Shown here: positions 34,960-44,394 of the stretch, piece after piece
How the letters are laid out: each line of letters begins with the position of its first letter
Numbering within the stretch: the stretch's first letter is position 1
NCBI GenBank assembly: GCA_029261995.1
Contig: JAJDAF010000043.1
Location: 1-64,000, forward strand
Length of the DNA: 64,000 nt
DNA from: Candidatus Zhuqueibacterota bacterium
Lineage (GTDB): Bacteria; Zhuqueibacterota; Zhuqueibacteria; Oceanimicrobiales; Oceanimicrobiaceae
Direction: 5' to 3'
Translations under genes and position numbers: made by a program
Notes under the pieces: model-generated
What the model saw: the letters and a program-made list of their open reading frames with translations, nothing else
Databases searched by the model: none
What the model was told of the DNA's origin: nothing

Positions 34960-37578
34960 ATGTTTACATCTCCGGCAATATGTAAAGGCTTCACAGACCT
35001 AATCATAGCGGCAGTCAAGCAACTGAGGATACATGTACTGATTGCTGTACTTATGCTTTCGGTAGCGGTACCACTGGTGGCGCAATGGGAAAACGGCTTT
35101 GAGTCGTATACAACTGGACCTTTTCCGTCTATTGTCAAGTCAACTTCCCAACCTACAGCCTATTATCCCTTCAACGGCAATGCCAATGATGAAAGCGGAA
35201 ATGGCAACCACGGAACACTTCTCGGCGGAGCGTCCGTGAATAACAACTTTCTTTTGATAGGAAACAACGGTCAAAATGCCGTATCAATACCTAATTCAGT
35301 TTTAGATGGGGCTAATGATTTCACCGTTTCAGCCACGTTGAGGATTGATGTTCTCCACACGTCCGGTGGTTTTCCATTTAACAGTTTGCTGAACTCACAT
35401 AGTTCGGGTGACGTATTCGACATTTTATACAGAGCCTCGAATGACGGCTGGGCAATCAATACAATGTCAGACACTTATCTATTTGGCAATACGACAATAG
35501 AAGATAATTTCTGGCATCACGTAGTTTTCAGAAGAGAGAATTCTTCTGTTACGTTATTTATTGATGGAGTAGAAGTCGGAACGGGTACCGTAAATTCAAA
35601 TCCGCTTGATATCGTTGCAGGGACTTTAATAGTGGGACAGGATCGTGACAGCCAGGGTGGTCCCTTCGCCGCCAACCAATCCTGGGCAGGTGGCATTGAT
35701 AATCTGAGAATCTACAGAAGCGCGTTGGACAACAATAAAATACAAGAAGTTTACCAAACAGATAGAATAGTTTCACCATCTGGTCTTGTTGCTTTCTATC
35801 CCTTTAACGGCAATGCCAATGATGAAAGTGGGACTGGTAATGACGGCCTCGTACATGGTGCCACATTGACCGCAGACCGCTTTGGAAACGAGAATAGCGC
35901 CTACCAATTTGACGGCCAAACCACTTATATTGAAGTTCCGGACTCACCAAGTCTCGACATCACCGGGCCAATTTCCCTAGCCGCATGGCTCAAGGCTGAC
36001 CTTTCGCAGTACTTTAGGGTTGGCCTAATCGACAAGCGACCTCCGACAGAGCCGTCAGGGGGATACGACCTGATAATCGGGGATGCGGGTTCAGGGGCAT
36101 TTGCTGAGTTCGATTTGGTTGTCACCAACACTCCACTGCCAAGCATTCACGGTGCTGTCATATCAAACAGCTACGTAAACGACAATACTTGGCACCATCT
36201 AGCGGCAACCTATGACGGCCAAACAATGAAGGTTTACGTTGACGGACAATTGGAGAACCAAAATCAGCATACTAAAGGGTACGTTGAAAACGATGTTCCG
36301 ATGTTACTCGGGAAGTTTGACTATGGATACAATGACGGCCACGGGAACAAACCAAATATTCTAAACGGTGCAATGGATGAGATTCGTGTCTACAATTGTG
36401 CTCTGAGTGCTGAGGAAGTAGAAGCACTCTATCGGAACGACGCGGTAGACGGCAACTCCCCGCACAACTTCCTCTTCCTCGCCACCAAGGCCCTGAAACG
36501 CGGCCGCAATGTCACGGAAGGTGACATCCACTCCAGCGGCGCTCTGGAATTTAACAAAGGCAATGTTGGCGAAACTGACCACACCGGGAATGTCACAGCG
36601 GTCGGTAAAATCAAGATCCGCAGCCACAATAAAATCGAAGGCGATGTGCTGTCAGCCACGGACATTCGTCTCGGCAGCAACATCGATATCACGGGCACGA
36701 CAGATGAAGACGCTGCGGTAGTTCCCGTTCCACTGACGTTGGCGTCATTCACCGCCAACAACGACAACCGCAAGGTTAACAAGAACAAAACGTTGTTTCT
36801 GCCCCCCGGGACCTACGGTGCCATAAAATTGAGCAACGGCGCTACCCTCGAGCTGGCACACACTGGCGCAACGGGTGAGTACTTCTTCGAGCGCATCGAA
36901 TTCAACAAAAACTGCACCCTGAAAATCGATGCCCGCACCGGGCCGGTGACCATGAACGTAGTCAAGCTGTTCAAGATGCGCAACAACGGCAAGATGGAGC
37001 TATTGCCAGACGGCGCCGCCAGCTCAGACCAGGTGACGCTCAATTATCTGAGCACGAGCAAAATGCAATTCGGTTCGAAGGTGCAATTCTTCGCTACGAT
37101 TGTGGCGCCGAATGCCCAGGTTTCATTCTCAAAGGGCATACGTTTCAAAGGTTCTGTTTGCGCCCGGCAGATTCGCACCCGCAGTGGCAGCGTTTTCTTC
37201 AGTCACAGTTCGAGCACACCGCTGCCGCCTGCTCCCGCCGGTGGTCTCGAGGATCTCGAAGCCCTGACCCTGTCAACCGGCCCGGATGGGGCCCTGCCGA
37301 CTGAGTTCGCTCTCGAAGGCAACTACCCAAATCCGTTCAACCCGAGCACGACCATCAACTTTGCGCTGCCGCAGACTAGTGAGGTTAAGCTGATGATTTA
37401 CAACATTCGCGGGCAACTGGTGCGGACGTTAGTTTCCGGTTTCAGGGAGGCTGGTCACCACAAAGTAGTCTGGAATGGCCGTGACAAGAGTGGCGTGCCA
37501 GTGGCGAGCGGTTTGTACATCTATCGCCTGCGGGCTGGTGAGTTTACGGCTGTGCGGAAGATGATGTTTGCGAAGTAA
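34960..37578 (+). CDS. secreted double LamG protein with carrier module and T9SS domain
   Basis: 872 residues from the ATG at 34960, directly after GGGGGAAAGAAG; an ATG 7 codons upstream lacks a site. Signal segment IHVLIAVLMLSVAVPLVAQ. Two LamG/concanavalin-like jelly-roll domains (~64-260 and ~276-489) each begin with YPFNGNANDESGNGNHGT-like strands and end with MDEIRVYNCALSAEEVEALY-like ones. Such domains bind glycans or proteins. Then the carrier module (~501-762, NFLFLATKALKRGRNVTEGD) and T9SS domain (~782-872). Its last ~1.1 kb is closely related to those of 23324 and 30374, while its N-terminal half is unrelated to theirs. Confidence 0.88.
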   Translation: MFTSPAICKGFTDLIIAAVKQLRIHVLIAVLMLSVAVPLVAQWENGFESYTTGPFPSIVKSTSQPTAYYPFNGNANDESGNGNHGTLLGGASVNNNFLLIGNNGQNAVSIPNSVLDGANDFTVSATLRIDVLHTSGGFPFNSLLNSHSSGDVFDILYRASNDGWAINTMSDTYLFGNTTIEDNFWHHVVFRRENSSVTLFIDGVEVGTGTVNSNPLDIVAGTLIVGQDRDSQGGPFAANQSWAGGIDNLRIYRSALDNNKIQEVYQTDRIVSPSGLVAFYPFNGNANDESGTGNDGLVHGATLTADRFGNENSAYQFDGQTTYIEVPDSPSLDITGPISLAAWLKADLSQYFRVGLIDKRPPTEPSGGYDLIIGDAGSGAFAEFDLVVTNTPLPSIHGAVISNSYVNDNTWHHLAATYDGQTMKVYVDGQLENQNQHTKGYVENDVPMLLGKFDYGYNDGHGNKPNILNGAMDEIRVYNCALSAEEVEALYRNDAVDGNSPHNFLFLATKALKRGRNVTEGDIHSSGALEFNKGNVGETDHTGNVTAVGKIKIRSHNKIEGDVLSATDIRLGSNIDITGTTDEDAAVVPVPLTLASFTANNDNRKVNKNKTLFLPPGTYGAIKLSNGATLELAHTGATGEYFFERIEFNKNCTLKIDARTGPVTMNVVKLFKMRNNGKMELLPDGAASSDQVTLNYLSTSKMQFGSKVQFFATIVAPNAQVSFSKGIRFKGSVCARQIRTRSGSVFFSHSSSTPLPPAPAGGLEDLEALTLSTGPDGALPTEFALEGNYPNPFNPSTTINFALPQTSEVKLMIYNIRGQLVRTLVSGFREAGHHKVVWNGRDKSGVPVASGLYIYRLRAGEFTAVRKMMFAK

Positions 37579-37628
37579 GGAGTCTACTTGGCGCCACAAA
37601 GGGCAAGTAGAACCTTGTTGTGAAGGTC

Positions 37629-37660
37629 AAAACGGGCGGCTCATGGTCGCCCGTTTTCTT
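37629..37660 (+). terminator. intrinsic terminator (duplicate of 34466)
   Basis: AACGGGCGGC - TCATG - GTCGCCCGTT followed by TTCTT. The central sequence is identical to the terminator at 34466. Confidence 0.85.
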
Positions 37661-37733
37661 ATCGCAAGTTCTCGATTTTCCCGCAAAAGGACTGGTTGCG
37701 AAGCCCTATACGTTTCCCGGTCGCCTGCCTGTT

Positions 37734-40166
37734 TCATTCATATCTTAACGTCCTCACCGGATCCGCCAGCGCCGCCCTGGTCGCCTGAACGCTGACTGTC
37801 AGCAAGGCTATCACAAACGCCAGACCGCCTGCCAGGATAAAAAGCTCAGGTCCAAGGGTCGGGCGATAGGCAAACCCCTGCAACCACGAATTCATCGCCA
37901 CGAATGCCACCGGCAACGCAATGATGTTTGCGAAAAGAATCAGCTTGGTGAATTCCCACGACAGCAGCCGGACCACGCTGGTGACGGAGGCCCCGAGCGT
38001 CTTGCGAATGCCGATCTCTTTGGTTCTGCGCTCTGCCGTAAACGAGGCCAGTCCGAACAACCCAAGGCACCCCAACGTTATGGCCAGACCCGCGAATACG
38101 CCAAAAATGCTGCCAGTCCGAGTTTCGTTTCTGTACATTTCATTGAAACGCTGGTTCAGGAAGGAGTACTCGAATGGCTGGCCCGGCACAAACGCATCCC
38201 ACTTGGTCTTGATCCACCCAATGGTTTGAGCAAGCTCATTTGTTTTCAACCGTAGCGACACGAAATCACTGCTGCGGCCAGGCAGCAACGCGACTGGCCC
38301 GATTTTGTCCCGCAACGATTCAAAGTGAAAATCCCTGACCACACCTACGACTTCATAGTTCACGTAGCGCTTCGGATTGACCGCGACCAAGTCGCGTATT
38401 CGCTTGCCAATGGGCTCGTCCCAGCCAAAAACCTTGACGGCAGCCTCGTTGACGATAGCCGCGGTCGAGTCTGTGGCGAACTCTTTCGAGAAGTCCCGCC
38501 CCTGGACGAGCTTCATTCTCATGGTCTTCACATAGTCGAAATCCACAGTCCATTTTTGAATCGTGCTTCCGCTCTCATGGTGCTCCCCTTCGGGTTGGAC
38601 CACATCTTCCGTCCTTTCTGATGTGACGGGCAAATAGCCGGTTGCGGTCGCGGACGCGATCTCAGGTTTGGTGAGCAGTTCATGCTTGAAAGCGGCGAGC
38701 CGGGAACCTAATAAGTAGGCATCGTGCAGAACAAAAACCTGCTCTTTATCGAAACCAAGTTTTTTGTTCTGAACAAACTGCATCTGTCGAAACACTACCC
38801 CCGCGCCAACCACCAACACTATGGATGCGGCAAATTGAAAAATGACGAGTCCGCTGCGGACCCAACTATGAGACGAAATGCCAGTTCCGTGTTTTGTGAG
38901 TACTGCGATGGGCCTGAAGCCCGAGAGAACGACAGCTGGATAGCTCCCGGACAGCACTCCCACAAACAGCACTATGGCGAACAGCATGGCCGGTAGGATG
39001 GCGTTACCGACGTACGTGATTTGCAGTTCCTGGCGGGCTAGATTGTTGAAGTAGGGCAGGGCTAGCTCGGCCAGCAAAAGGCCGAGCACCAGCGCAAGAA
39101 TGGTTACAACCACCGACTCAGCGATGAACTGTGAGATGAGTTGCGCCCGCCGCGATCCCACCACTTTGCGGATGCCAACCTCCTTGGCACGGCTGGCCGA
39201 CCGGGCTGTGGAGAGATTCATGAAGTTGATGCAGGCGATCAGCAGAATGACAAGGGCGATTGCGCCGAACAGGTAAACGCGCTTGATGTCCCCGTTTGGC
39301 TCCAATTCGTGCTGCAGGTCGGAATGGAGATGAATGTCGGTCAAGGGTTGCAGAGTGTAGCGCAGCCAGAGTCCGTCCGCTGTCAGTTCTTCGAAGTTCT
39401 TCTTCCTGTATTTCTCGAAGATGGGAGCGCAGTATTTCCGCACCATGCCGGGCAACTGGGCTTGCAGTTGATTCGCGTCTGCGCCTTGCCGCAGAACCAC
39501 GTAAGTGTGAAAGGACATGTTGTTTAGCCAGCCGGGGTGGCGGCTGGCTTCGAGCGTCGCCAGGGCCACAAGGAAGTCAAGATGGAAATGCGTGTTACCG
39601 GGTATGTCCCGAAACACGCCCGTGACCAGGTAGTCCGTCTCAGAGTTAAACGTGAGAATTTTGCCAACCGGGTCATGGTTAGCAAAATACTTGTCAGCCA
39701 TTGCCTCGCTGATGACAATGGTACTGGGCTCTGCCAGCGCAGTTGCCGGGTCGCCACGAAGCAGGGGGATGGTAAACACCTCGAATATGTTTGCGTCGGC
39801 AAAGGCCACTCTCTTCTCGATAAACGTCATGTCCCGGTGGCTGAGCCGGTACCTTTGCCCATCAGGCGCGTAGAGTCGCGTCGCCTCGAGCACCTGCGGA
39901 TAGTCGCGCACAAGAGCCTCGGCCGTCGGCGCCGCCACAGACGCGAAATTCAGATCATCCCCGCTGCCAAAATTTCCTGAGAAGGTGACGCGGTAGGTGC
40001 GCTCGGCCTTCTCGTGGTAACGGTCATAGCTCAGCTCATGTCGGATGTACTGGAGGATGAGCAGGCAGCAAGCGATGCCAATCGCCAAACCGGCGATATT
40101 GATAAGCGAGTAGCTCTTTTGGTTAGCGATGTTTCGAAGCGCGATCTTAATGTAGTTTTGTAGCAT
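37734..40166 (-). CDS. orphan MacB/FtsX-type ABC permease (ADOP-like), second
   Basis: 810 residues; ATG at 40166 after GGAAGG. Same duplicated layout as 17128-19509: N-terminal helix (SYSLINIAGLAIGIACCLLI), MacB-type periplasmic domain, three helices with KEVGIRKVVGS, second periplasmic domain, final three helices with KEIGIRKTLGASV and the conserved ending DPVRTLRYE. The first permease ends NPVDSLRYE. No ATPase is nearby. It would need a partner encoded elsewhere, or works without one. Confidence 0.88.
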   Translation of the reverse strand: MLQNYIKIALRNIANQKSYSLINIAGLAIGIACCLLILQYIRHELSYDRYHEKAERTYRVTFSGNFGSGDDLNFASVAAPTAEALVRDYPQVLEATRLYAPDGQRYRLSHRDMTFIEKRVAFADANIFEVFTIPLLRGDPATALAEPSTIVISEAMADKYFANHDPVGKILTFNSETDYLVTGVFRDIPGNTHFHLDFLVALATLEASRHPGWLNNMSFHTYVVLRQGADANQLQAQLPGMVRKYCAPIFEKYRKKNFEELTADGLWLRYTLQPLTDIHLHSDLQHELEPNGDIKRVYLFGAIALVILLIACINFMNLSTARSASRAKEVGIRKVVGSRRAQLISQFIAESVVVTILALVLGLLLAELALPYFNNLARQELQITYVGNAILPAMLFAIVLFVGVLSGSYPAVVLSGFRPIAVLTKHGTGISSHSWVRSGLVIFQFAASIVLVVGAGVVFRQMQFVQNKKLGFDKEQVFVLHDAYLLGSRLAAFKHELLTKPEIASATATGYLPVTSERTEDVVQPEGEHHESGSTIQKWTVDFDYVKTMRMKLVQGRDFSKEFATDSTAAIVNEAAVKVFGWDEPIGKRIRDLVAVNPKRYVNYEVVGVVRDFHFESLRDKIGPVALLPGRSSDFVSLRLKTNELAQTIGWIKTKWDAFVPGQPFEYSFLNQRFNEMYRNETRTGSIFGVFAGLAITLGCLGLFGLASFTAERRTKEIGIRKTLGASVTSVVRLLSWEFTKLILFANIIALPVAFVAMNSWLQGFAYRPTLGPELFILAGGLAFVIALLTVSVQATRAALADPVRTLRYE

Positions 40167-40521
40167 GGTCTACCTTCCGGTGTTGGTCGTCATTTGCGGC
40201 GGAAAATGGAGACTAACAATGCCCCCAGCCTCTGGCTTCCGATGGTCAGGGATCTCTTGCCGAACTGCTCGGCTCTCTCCAGGTTTCTCCTACGCGCAGA
40301 TGGCCAATTTGTGACCAACTCATCCTGAAATTCCATACTCGCCTGCCTGACACCAACTCCGGGCAGTCACTCTAGCGGACCGGATACAACGGATCCAATG
40401 CTTCGGCCGGGTGAGTCTGTCGTGCTGAACATAGACCTCATCAGGACCCGAAATACCATTGTTCAGCCTGGCATGTCGATCAAGTCGTGCCAATTCATGT
40501 CGGATTGTGAACTCCGCTCGA
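40167..40521. other. intergenic region without recognised gene
   Basis: 355 bases between the permease start and the solo array. Nothing resembles the leader or gene of the element, although this is where they would lie if the array were part of a complete copy. Confidence 0.45.
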
Positions 40522-40770
40522 GGTCGCGCAAACCCGGCCCGAGGTGGAGTAAACCTGCCCGCAGGTGGAGTAAACCTGCCTGCAGGTGGAGCAAACATCG
40601 CTCGAGGTCGCGCAAACCCGGCCCGAGGTGGAGTAAACTTGCCCGCAGGTGGAGTAAACCTGGCGACGGGTCGAATAAACCTGCTTGAGGGTGGAGTAAA
40701 CCTGGCCGCAGGTCGAATAGACCTGGCGACAAGAAGAGCATAGCCAGCTACAAGGTGAGTAAAGCTGATG
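40522..40770 (-). repeat. solo 21-bp tandem array (about 10 clear units, 2 decayed)
   Basis: Units such as GGTGGAGTAAACCTGCCCGCA repeat every 21 bases from 40522 to 40731, then decay. The minus strand reads heptads PGLLHLR, AGLFDPS, PGLRDLE in one frame from an ATG at 40741 to 40463. It ends GLRDLERS, which matches the end of array A (GLLDLERS). The architecture and frame are those of element arrays, but no gene follows. No ribosome binding site precedes the ATG. Confidence 0.8.
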
Positions 40771-40807
40771 GGCGAGGCAGTGGGGCTTGGAGTGTCAGAA
40801 ACTCTGT

Positions 40808-40870
40808 GTAACTCCTGAATCTGGGTGACGGAGCTAACTCGTAGAGTGAGCGGAGTTACCCAGATTCTCG
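40808..40870. repeat. imperfect long inverted repeat
   Basis: GAATCTGGGT (40817-40826) is complementary to ACCCAGATTC (40858-40867). The flanking GTAACTCC and GGAGTTA are shuffled within it. It lies next to the solo array, upstream of nothing obvious, and could be a cruciform or an unattached terminator. Confidence 0.5.
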
Positions 40871-40998
40871 CGAGCCGGGAAAATCCCTTTGAGTAAATAA
40901 TTCTTGTGTAGTACTTTTGAAGCAATTACCCTTGCACAAGGTTCTGTAGGACGATCTCTTCACCTATCAGGCGCTGCTCCACATGGTCGCCATAAAAA

Positions 40999-41940
40999 TT
41001 ATCCGTGAATCTTCTTTTCCAGCTTGGCCAGCATATCTTGCGTGATGGAACCCAGGTCATATTTGTGTCGCCAGCTCCAGTGTTCGCGTGCGCTGCTGTC
41101 GTCGATGTCCTGCGGCCAGGAATTGGCAATTTCCTGGCGGAAGTCAGGCTTGTAGTTGCATTTGAATTCCGGCATGTGCTTTTGGATTTCGGCGGCCATC
41201 TCCGCTACGCTAAAGCTGACAGCGGTCAGATTGTAACTGGTTCGCAGTTTGACGGCCTCTCGGTCCGCCTGCATGATTTCGATAGCCGAGCGCACGGCAT
41301 CATCCATGTACATCATGGGCAGGCGGGTTTCCGGGCCTACAAAGCAGGTGTAGACACGATTCTTGATGGCCTCGTAGAAAATCTCCACCGCATAATCAGT
41401 CGTGCCGCCGCCCGGTTCTGTTTTGTAACTGATAATTCCGGGGTAGCGCACGCTGCGCACATCGACGTCAAACTTGTCGAAGTAGTACTGACATAGCAGT
41501 TCGCCGGCGCGCTTGGTGATGCCGTACATGGTGTTGGGGTCGAGAATCGTATTCTGCGGCGTGTTCTGCTTTGGTGAGTTCGGTCCAAAGACCGCGATGG
41601 AGCTTGGCCAGAAGACTTTGATTTTGGTGCCGCGAGCCAAATCGAGCACATTTTTGAGGCCACCCATGTTCACGGTCCAAGCCTGGTCCGGATTCTTCTC
41701 CCCGACCGCAGACAGCAGGGAGGCCAGATGAAAGATTGTATCAATCTCATATTTTTCGATGATGTGGCGGATGGCCTCCTTCTGCGTGACATCGACAATT
41801 TCGTGGGCGTGTTTGTAAGGCGGAAGTGCCGGCCGCAGGTCCAGCCCGACAATATTCTTCATCCCGATTTGTTCGCCCAGGTTTTCGGCCAGCTCGCTGC
41901 CGATTTGGCCGTTTGCGCCGGTGATCAGTATCTTTTTCAT
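40999..41940 (-). CDS. NAD-dependent epimerase-like L-threonine 3-dehydrogenase (SDR type)
   Basis: 313 residues; ATG at 41940 after AAAGGAAG. Rossmann motif ITGANGQIGSELAENLG at the start, HLASLLSAVGE, the SSIAVFG strand, and catalytic Tyr/Lys in TMYGITKRAGE. The sequence RYPGIISYKTEPGGGTTDYA is characteristic of the SDR-type threonine dehydrogenases, which oxidise threonine to 2-amino-3-ketobutyrate. It follows metF on the same strand with a 61-bp gap, so one transcript is likely. Glycine made from threonine would feed one-carbon units into the folate pool that MetF uses (inference). Confidence 0.85.
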   Translation of the reverse strand: MKKILITGANGQIGSELAENLGEQIGMKNIVGLDLRPALPPYKHAHEIVDVTQKEAIRHIIEKYEIDTIFHLASLLSAVGEKNPDQAWTVNMGGLKNVLDLARGTKIKVFWPSSIAVFGPNSPKQNTPQNTILDPNTMYGITKRAGELLCQYYFDKFDVDVRSVRYPGIISYKTEPGGGTTDYAVEIFYEAIKNRVYTCFVGPETRLPMMYMDDAVRSAIEIMQADREAVKLRTSYNLTAVSFSVAEMAAEIQKHMPEFKCNYKPDFRQEIANSWPQDIDDSSAREHWSWRHKYDLGSITQDMLAKLEKKIHG

Positions 41941-42001
41941 ACTCGCTTCCTTTGTTCCTTTCAGGTTGAATGCGTGGCGTCCGTTGGTCTCGCCTCGCTG
42001 G

Positions 42002-42955
42002 CTAAAACTTGATTCTTTGCATCAGCATGTTGATCGGTTTCGCGTTCTGCATGATGTAGAAGTGCACCGATGGCACGCCGCGATTGAGCAGCTCTTCCAC
42101 TTGCTTTGCCGCCCAGGCAACGCCCACATCGAGCACGTGTTCCGGTTTTACCGCACTGGCCTCGTCCGTAAGATCCTCCGGCAGGTTAACAAAGAAGTTG
42201 CGCGGAATCGAGGTCAGATTCTGCCTGGTGGAAAGAATCTTGAGCCCGGGAATGATCGGAACCTCGATGCCCGCGTCTCGACAGGCATCGACGAATTGGA
42301 AATAAACGGCGTTGTCGAAGAACATCTGTGTCACGACGTATTCAGCGCCAGCGTCGATTTTCTCGTTGACGTATTTGATATCTGTCTTCAGGTTCGGCGC
42401 TTCGAAGTGCTTCTCGGGGTAGCCTGAGACACCGATGCAGAAACTGGATGACTCTGCATCCAGAAGGTTTTCTTCCAGGTAGCGACCCTGATTCATATCC
42501 ACAATTTGCCGGACCAGATCAACAGCGAATTCGTTGGCCGTGCGGCCGTGTTGCAGGGGCTTGCGGTAGCCGGAGTCATCGCCGCGAATCGCCAACAGGT
42601 TGTCGATGCCGAGGTACTGCAGTTCAATGAGCAGGTCCTCTGTTTCCTCGCGAGAAAAACCCCGGCAGAGAATGTGCGGCACGGCGTCAATGTCGTATTT
42701 GTTTTGAATCAGCGCACAAATACCGAGCGTGCCCGGCCGTTTGCGTTTGACCTTGCGCTGAATGCCCTTCGGCGTTTCTTCATAAATGACTTCCGCCGCA
42801 TGACTCGTGATGTCAATAAACGGCGGATCGTATTTGGCGATGTCATCGATAACCGTCATCAGGCTCTTGATGTCGCCGCCGCGTTTGGGTGGGATGATTT
42901 CGAAACTGATCAGGGGGGTGGTTGCTTTCTGGAGATGCTCGATTACTTTCATCAT
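42002..42955 (-). CDS. metF: methylenetetrahydrofolate reductase
   Basis: 317 residues, the usual length for bacterial MetF. It reduces 5,10-methylene-THF to 5-methyl-THF with FAD, supplying methyl groups for methionine. Seen: the N-terminal SFEIIPPKRGG with the catalytic Glu, DITSHAA, the FAD/folate loop LAIRGDD, and the barrel end with VTQMFFDNAVYFQFVD, IIPGLKIL and VPSVHFYIMQ. The start is ATG at 42955 or 42952. First gene of a probable two-gene transcript with 40999-41940; the upstream gene is cut off by the terminator at 43053-43088. Confidence 0.94.
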   Translation of the reverse strand: MMKVIEHLQKATTPLISFEIIPPKRGGDIKSLMTVIDDIAKYDPPFIDITSHAAEVIYEETPKGIQRKVKRKRPGTLGICALIQNKYDIDAVPHILCRGFSREETEDLLIELQYLGIDNLLAIRGDDSGYRKPLQHGRTANEFAVDLVRQIVDMNQGRYLEENLLDAESSSFCIGVSGYPEKHFEAPNLKTDIKYVNEKIDAGAEYVVTQMFFDNAVYFQFVDACRDAGIEVPIIPGLKILSTRQNLTSIPRNFFVNLPEDLTDEASAVKPEHVLDVGVAWAAKQVEELLNRGVPSVHFYIMQNAKPINMLMQRIKF

Positions 42956-43052
42956 TCACCATCATGGTTTTGTTTCGCCAGAGGTCAAGATACACAATCT
43001 GCCTGGATTTTACAATGGCTTTCAAAGCGTGGGGGATGGTTAAACCGGGCAC

Positions 43053-43088
43053 AAAAAAAGAGGCGACCTGCGTGCTGCAGATCGCCTC
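43053..43088 (-). terminator. intrinsic terminator of the metalloprotease gene
   Basis: Read on the minus strand, GAGGCGA / TCGCCTC with an inner CTGC/GCAG stem is followed by seven T. It separates the metalloprotease from metF. Confidence 0.85.
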
Positions 43089-43150
43089 CTGATTTCGTCT
43101 ATTCGATCCTGACTTGAGGGTTGGACCAAATTCAAACGGGGTGTTTCTCG

Positions 43151-44089
43151 CTACGGATTAGGCCAGCTACTCCAAACTGCGTTCATACCCGCCTGATCGA
43201 TTGGAAATGGCGTGTGTCTTGGTCCGGCATAGACTGGATTCATGACGGCATCCGGCGGCGGGCCAAAATGTCCCAATTCAAGGGAGTGACCGTTCTCATG
43301 CAGGCCGACTGTCTCAACATCGATACCCGGCAACGCGATGTCGATGCCCCATGGGTTACCAGCGCGGTCGTCGCCAGGATCCCCAAAGGTGTCGTTGTAG
43401 TAGACTTCGTTGAGAGCTGTGTCAGAGTAGTTGTCTCCGTTTGCATCTGTGCCGGTAAAGGTAAACGTGACGGAGAATGCCAGGATGCCACGGCCGCCGC
43501 CTGGGCCGCCAACGGCTTCAAAATAGGCTCTTGGCCACCATCCGGCATTAACGATGTCAGCATGCCACCACTCTCCATAACCACCAAAACCGAAAAACGA
43601 GTCAAATATGGTATGGTCGATGCCGCCAGCGGTGGGCCGCTTCACGAGATCGACTTTTTTCAGGGCTTTGTCGTTATTCCAGGTGTCCATTGCTGTGTTA
43701 ATGGCGTTTCTGGTCTGCGCGGCTGACAGGCCACTGGCCGTCGTTTCATTCTCATCGTCAATCAGGTATGTGATATCTTCACCTTGCGCCGCACGTCGTC
43801 CGTCGTTGGGAACCCAGCGGAATGGCTGTTGGTGGATGCGGGCACTCGGCCTTCCTCCGCCAATAGTAAAGAACTCGATGGCTTCGACACGAATATCGAG
43901 TCCTTGTGCCTCAAGTTGGTCGTTGATGGCGTGTAGTTTTGCAAGGACTGCCGGATCTCCGGTGCCCTGACCAAAGCTGGTCGTAACTTCAGGTGTAGTA
44001 GCCTGCGGTGATGTTGGCTGTTCTTTGCCACAAGAAATAATCACGGCTACGATAAGAAGCAAACTAATGAATAGGGCGGAAATTTTCAT
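43151..44089 (-). CDS. lipoprotein metzincin-like zinc metalloprotease
   Basis: 312 residues; ATG at 44089 after GGAGAG. The signal peptide ends in a lipobox (VAVIISC), so it is probably anchored in a membrane. The catalytic region reads HENGHSLELGH (264-274), followed by a Met-turn candidate AVMNPVY. This fits the matrixin-type consensus HExxHxxGxxH except that the conserved glycine is Glu271. The three His ligands and the catalytic Glu are kept. Asp/Gly-rich stretches before it may bind calcium. Substrate unknown. It is transcribed alone. Confidence 0.85.
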   Translation of the reverse strand: MKISALFISLLLIVAVIISCGKEQPTSPQATTPEVTTSFGQGTGDPAVLAKLHAINDQLEAQGLDIRVEAIEFFTIGGGRPSARIHQQPFRWVPNDGRRAAQGEDITYLIDDENETTASGLSAAQTRNAINTAMDTWNNDKALKKVDLVKRPTAGGIDHTIFDSFFGFGGYGEWWHADIVNAGWWPRAYFEAVGGPGGGRGILAFSVTFTFTGTDANGDNYSDTALNEVYYNDTFGDPGDDRAGNPWGIDIALPGIDVETVGLHENGHSLELGHFGPPPDAVMNPVYAGPRHTPFPIDQAGMNAVWSSWPNP

Positions 44090-44394
44090 TGTTACTCTCC
44101 AATACTTGTGCTAGAGTTATGTCTAATTGCAATGCAAAAGACGACAGATAGCGCGCAAGTTCGTTTCATCACCCCCTTGGCTCGCGAGTGGATAGTGGTG
44201 AAGATGTTTTAGAACAATCAGGTAAGACGACTGATGAAGTGATTCCCTCAAGAATAAAACAATTCTACAAAAACAATTGCTGGAATGCAACAATTATTGC
44301 GAATGTAACAGAAAGTTAATCAAAGGCGATTGCATCTGATTTAATGGAAGGCGGCAGCAGAACGAAACCGTTCCGCTGCCACGGGGGAAGGGAC
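44090..44394. other. intergenic region without recognised gene
   Basis: 305 bases, AT-rich in the middle, between the metalloprotease start and the DinB-family stop. It probably contains the promoter of the metalloprotease. Confidence 0.4.

Noticed and set aside
40320-40925. 201-codon minus-strand ORF across the solo array
   Set aside because: Its middle is a different frame of the 21-bp units (ARFTPPAGRF type), and no start signal is seen; the heptad frame is the one shared between arrays.
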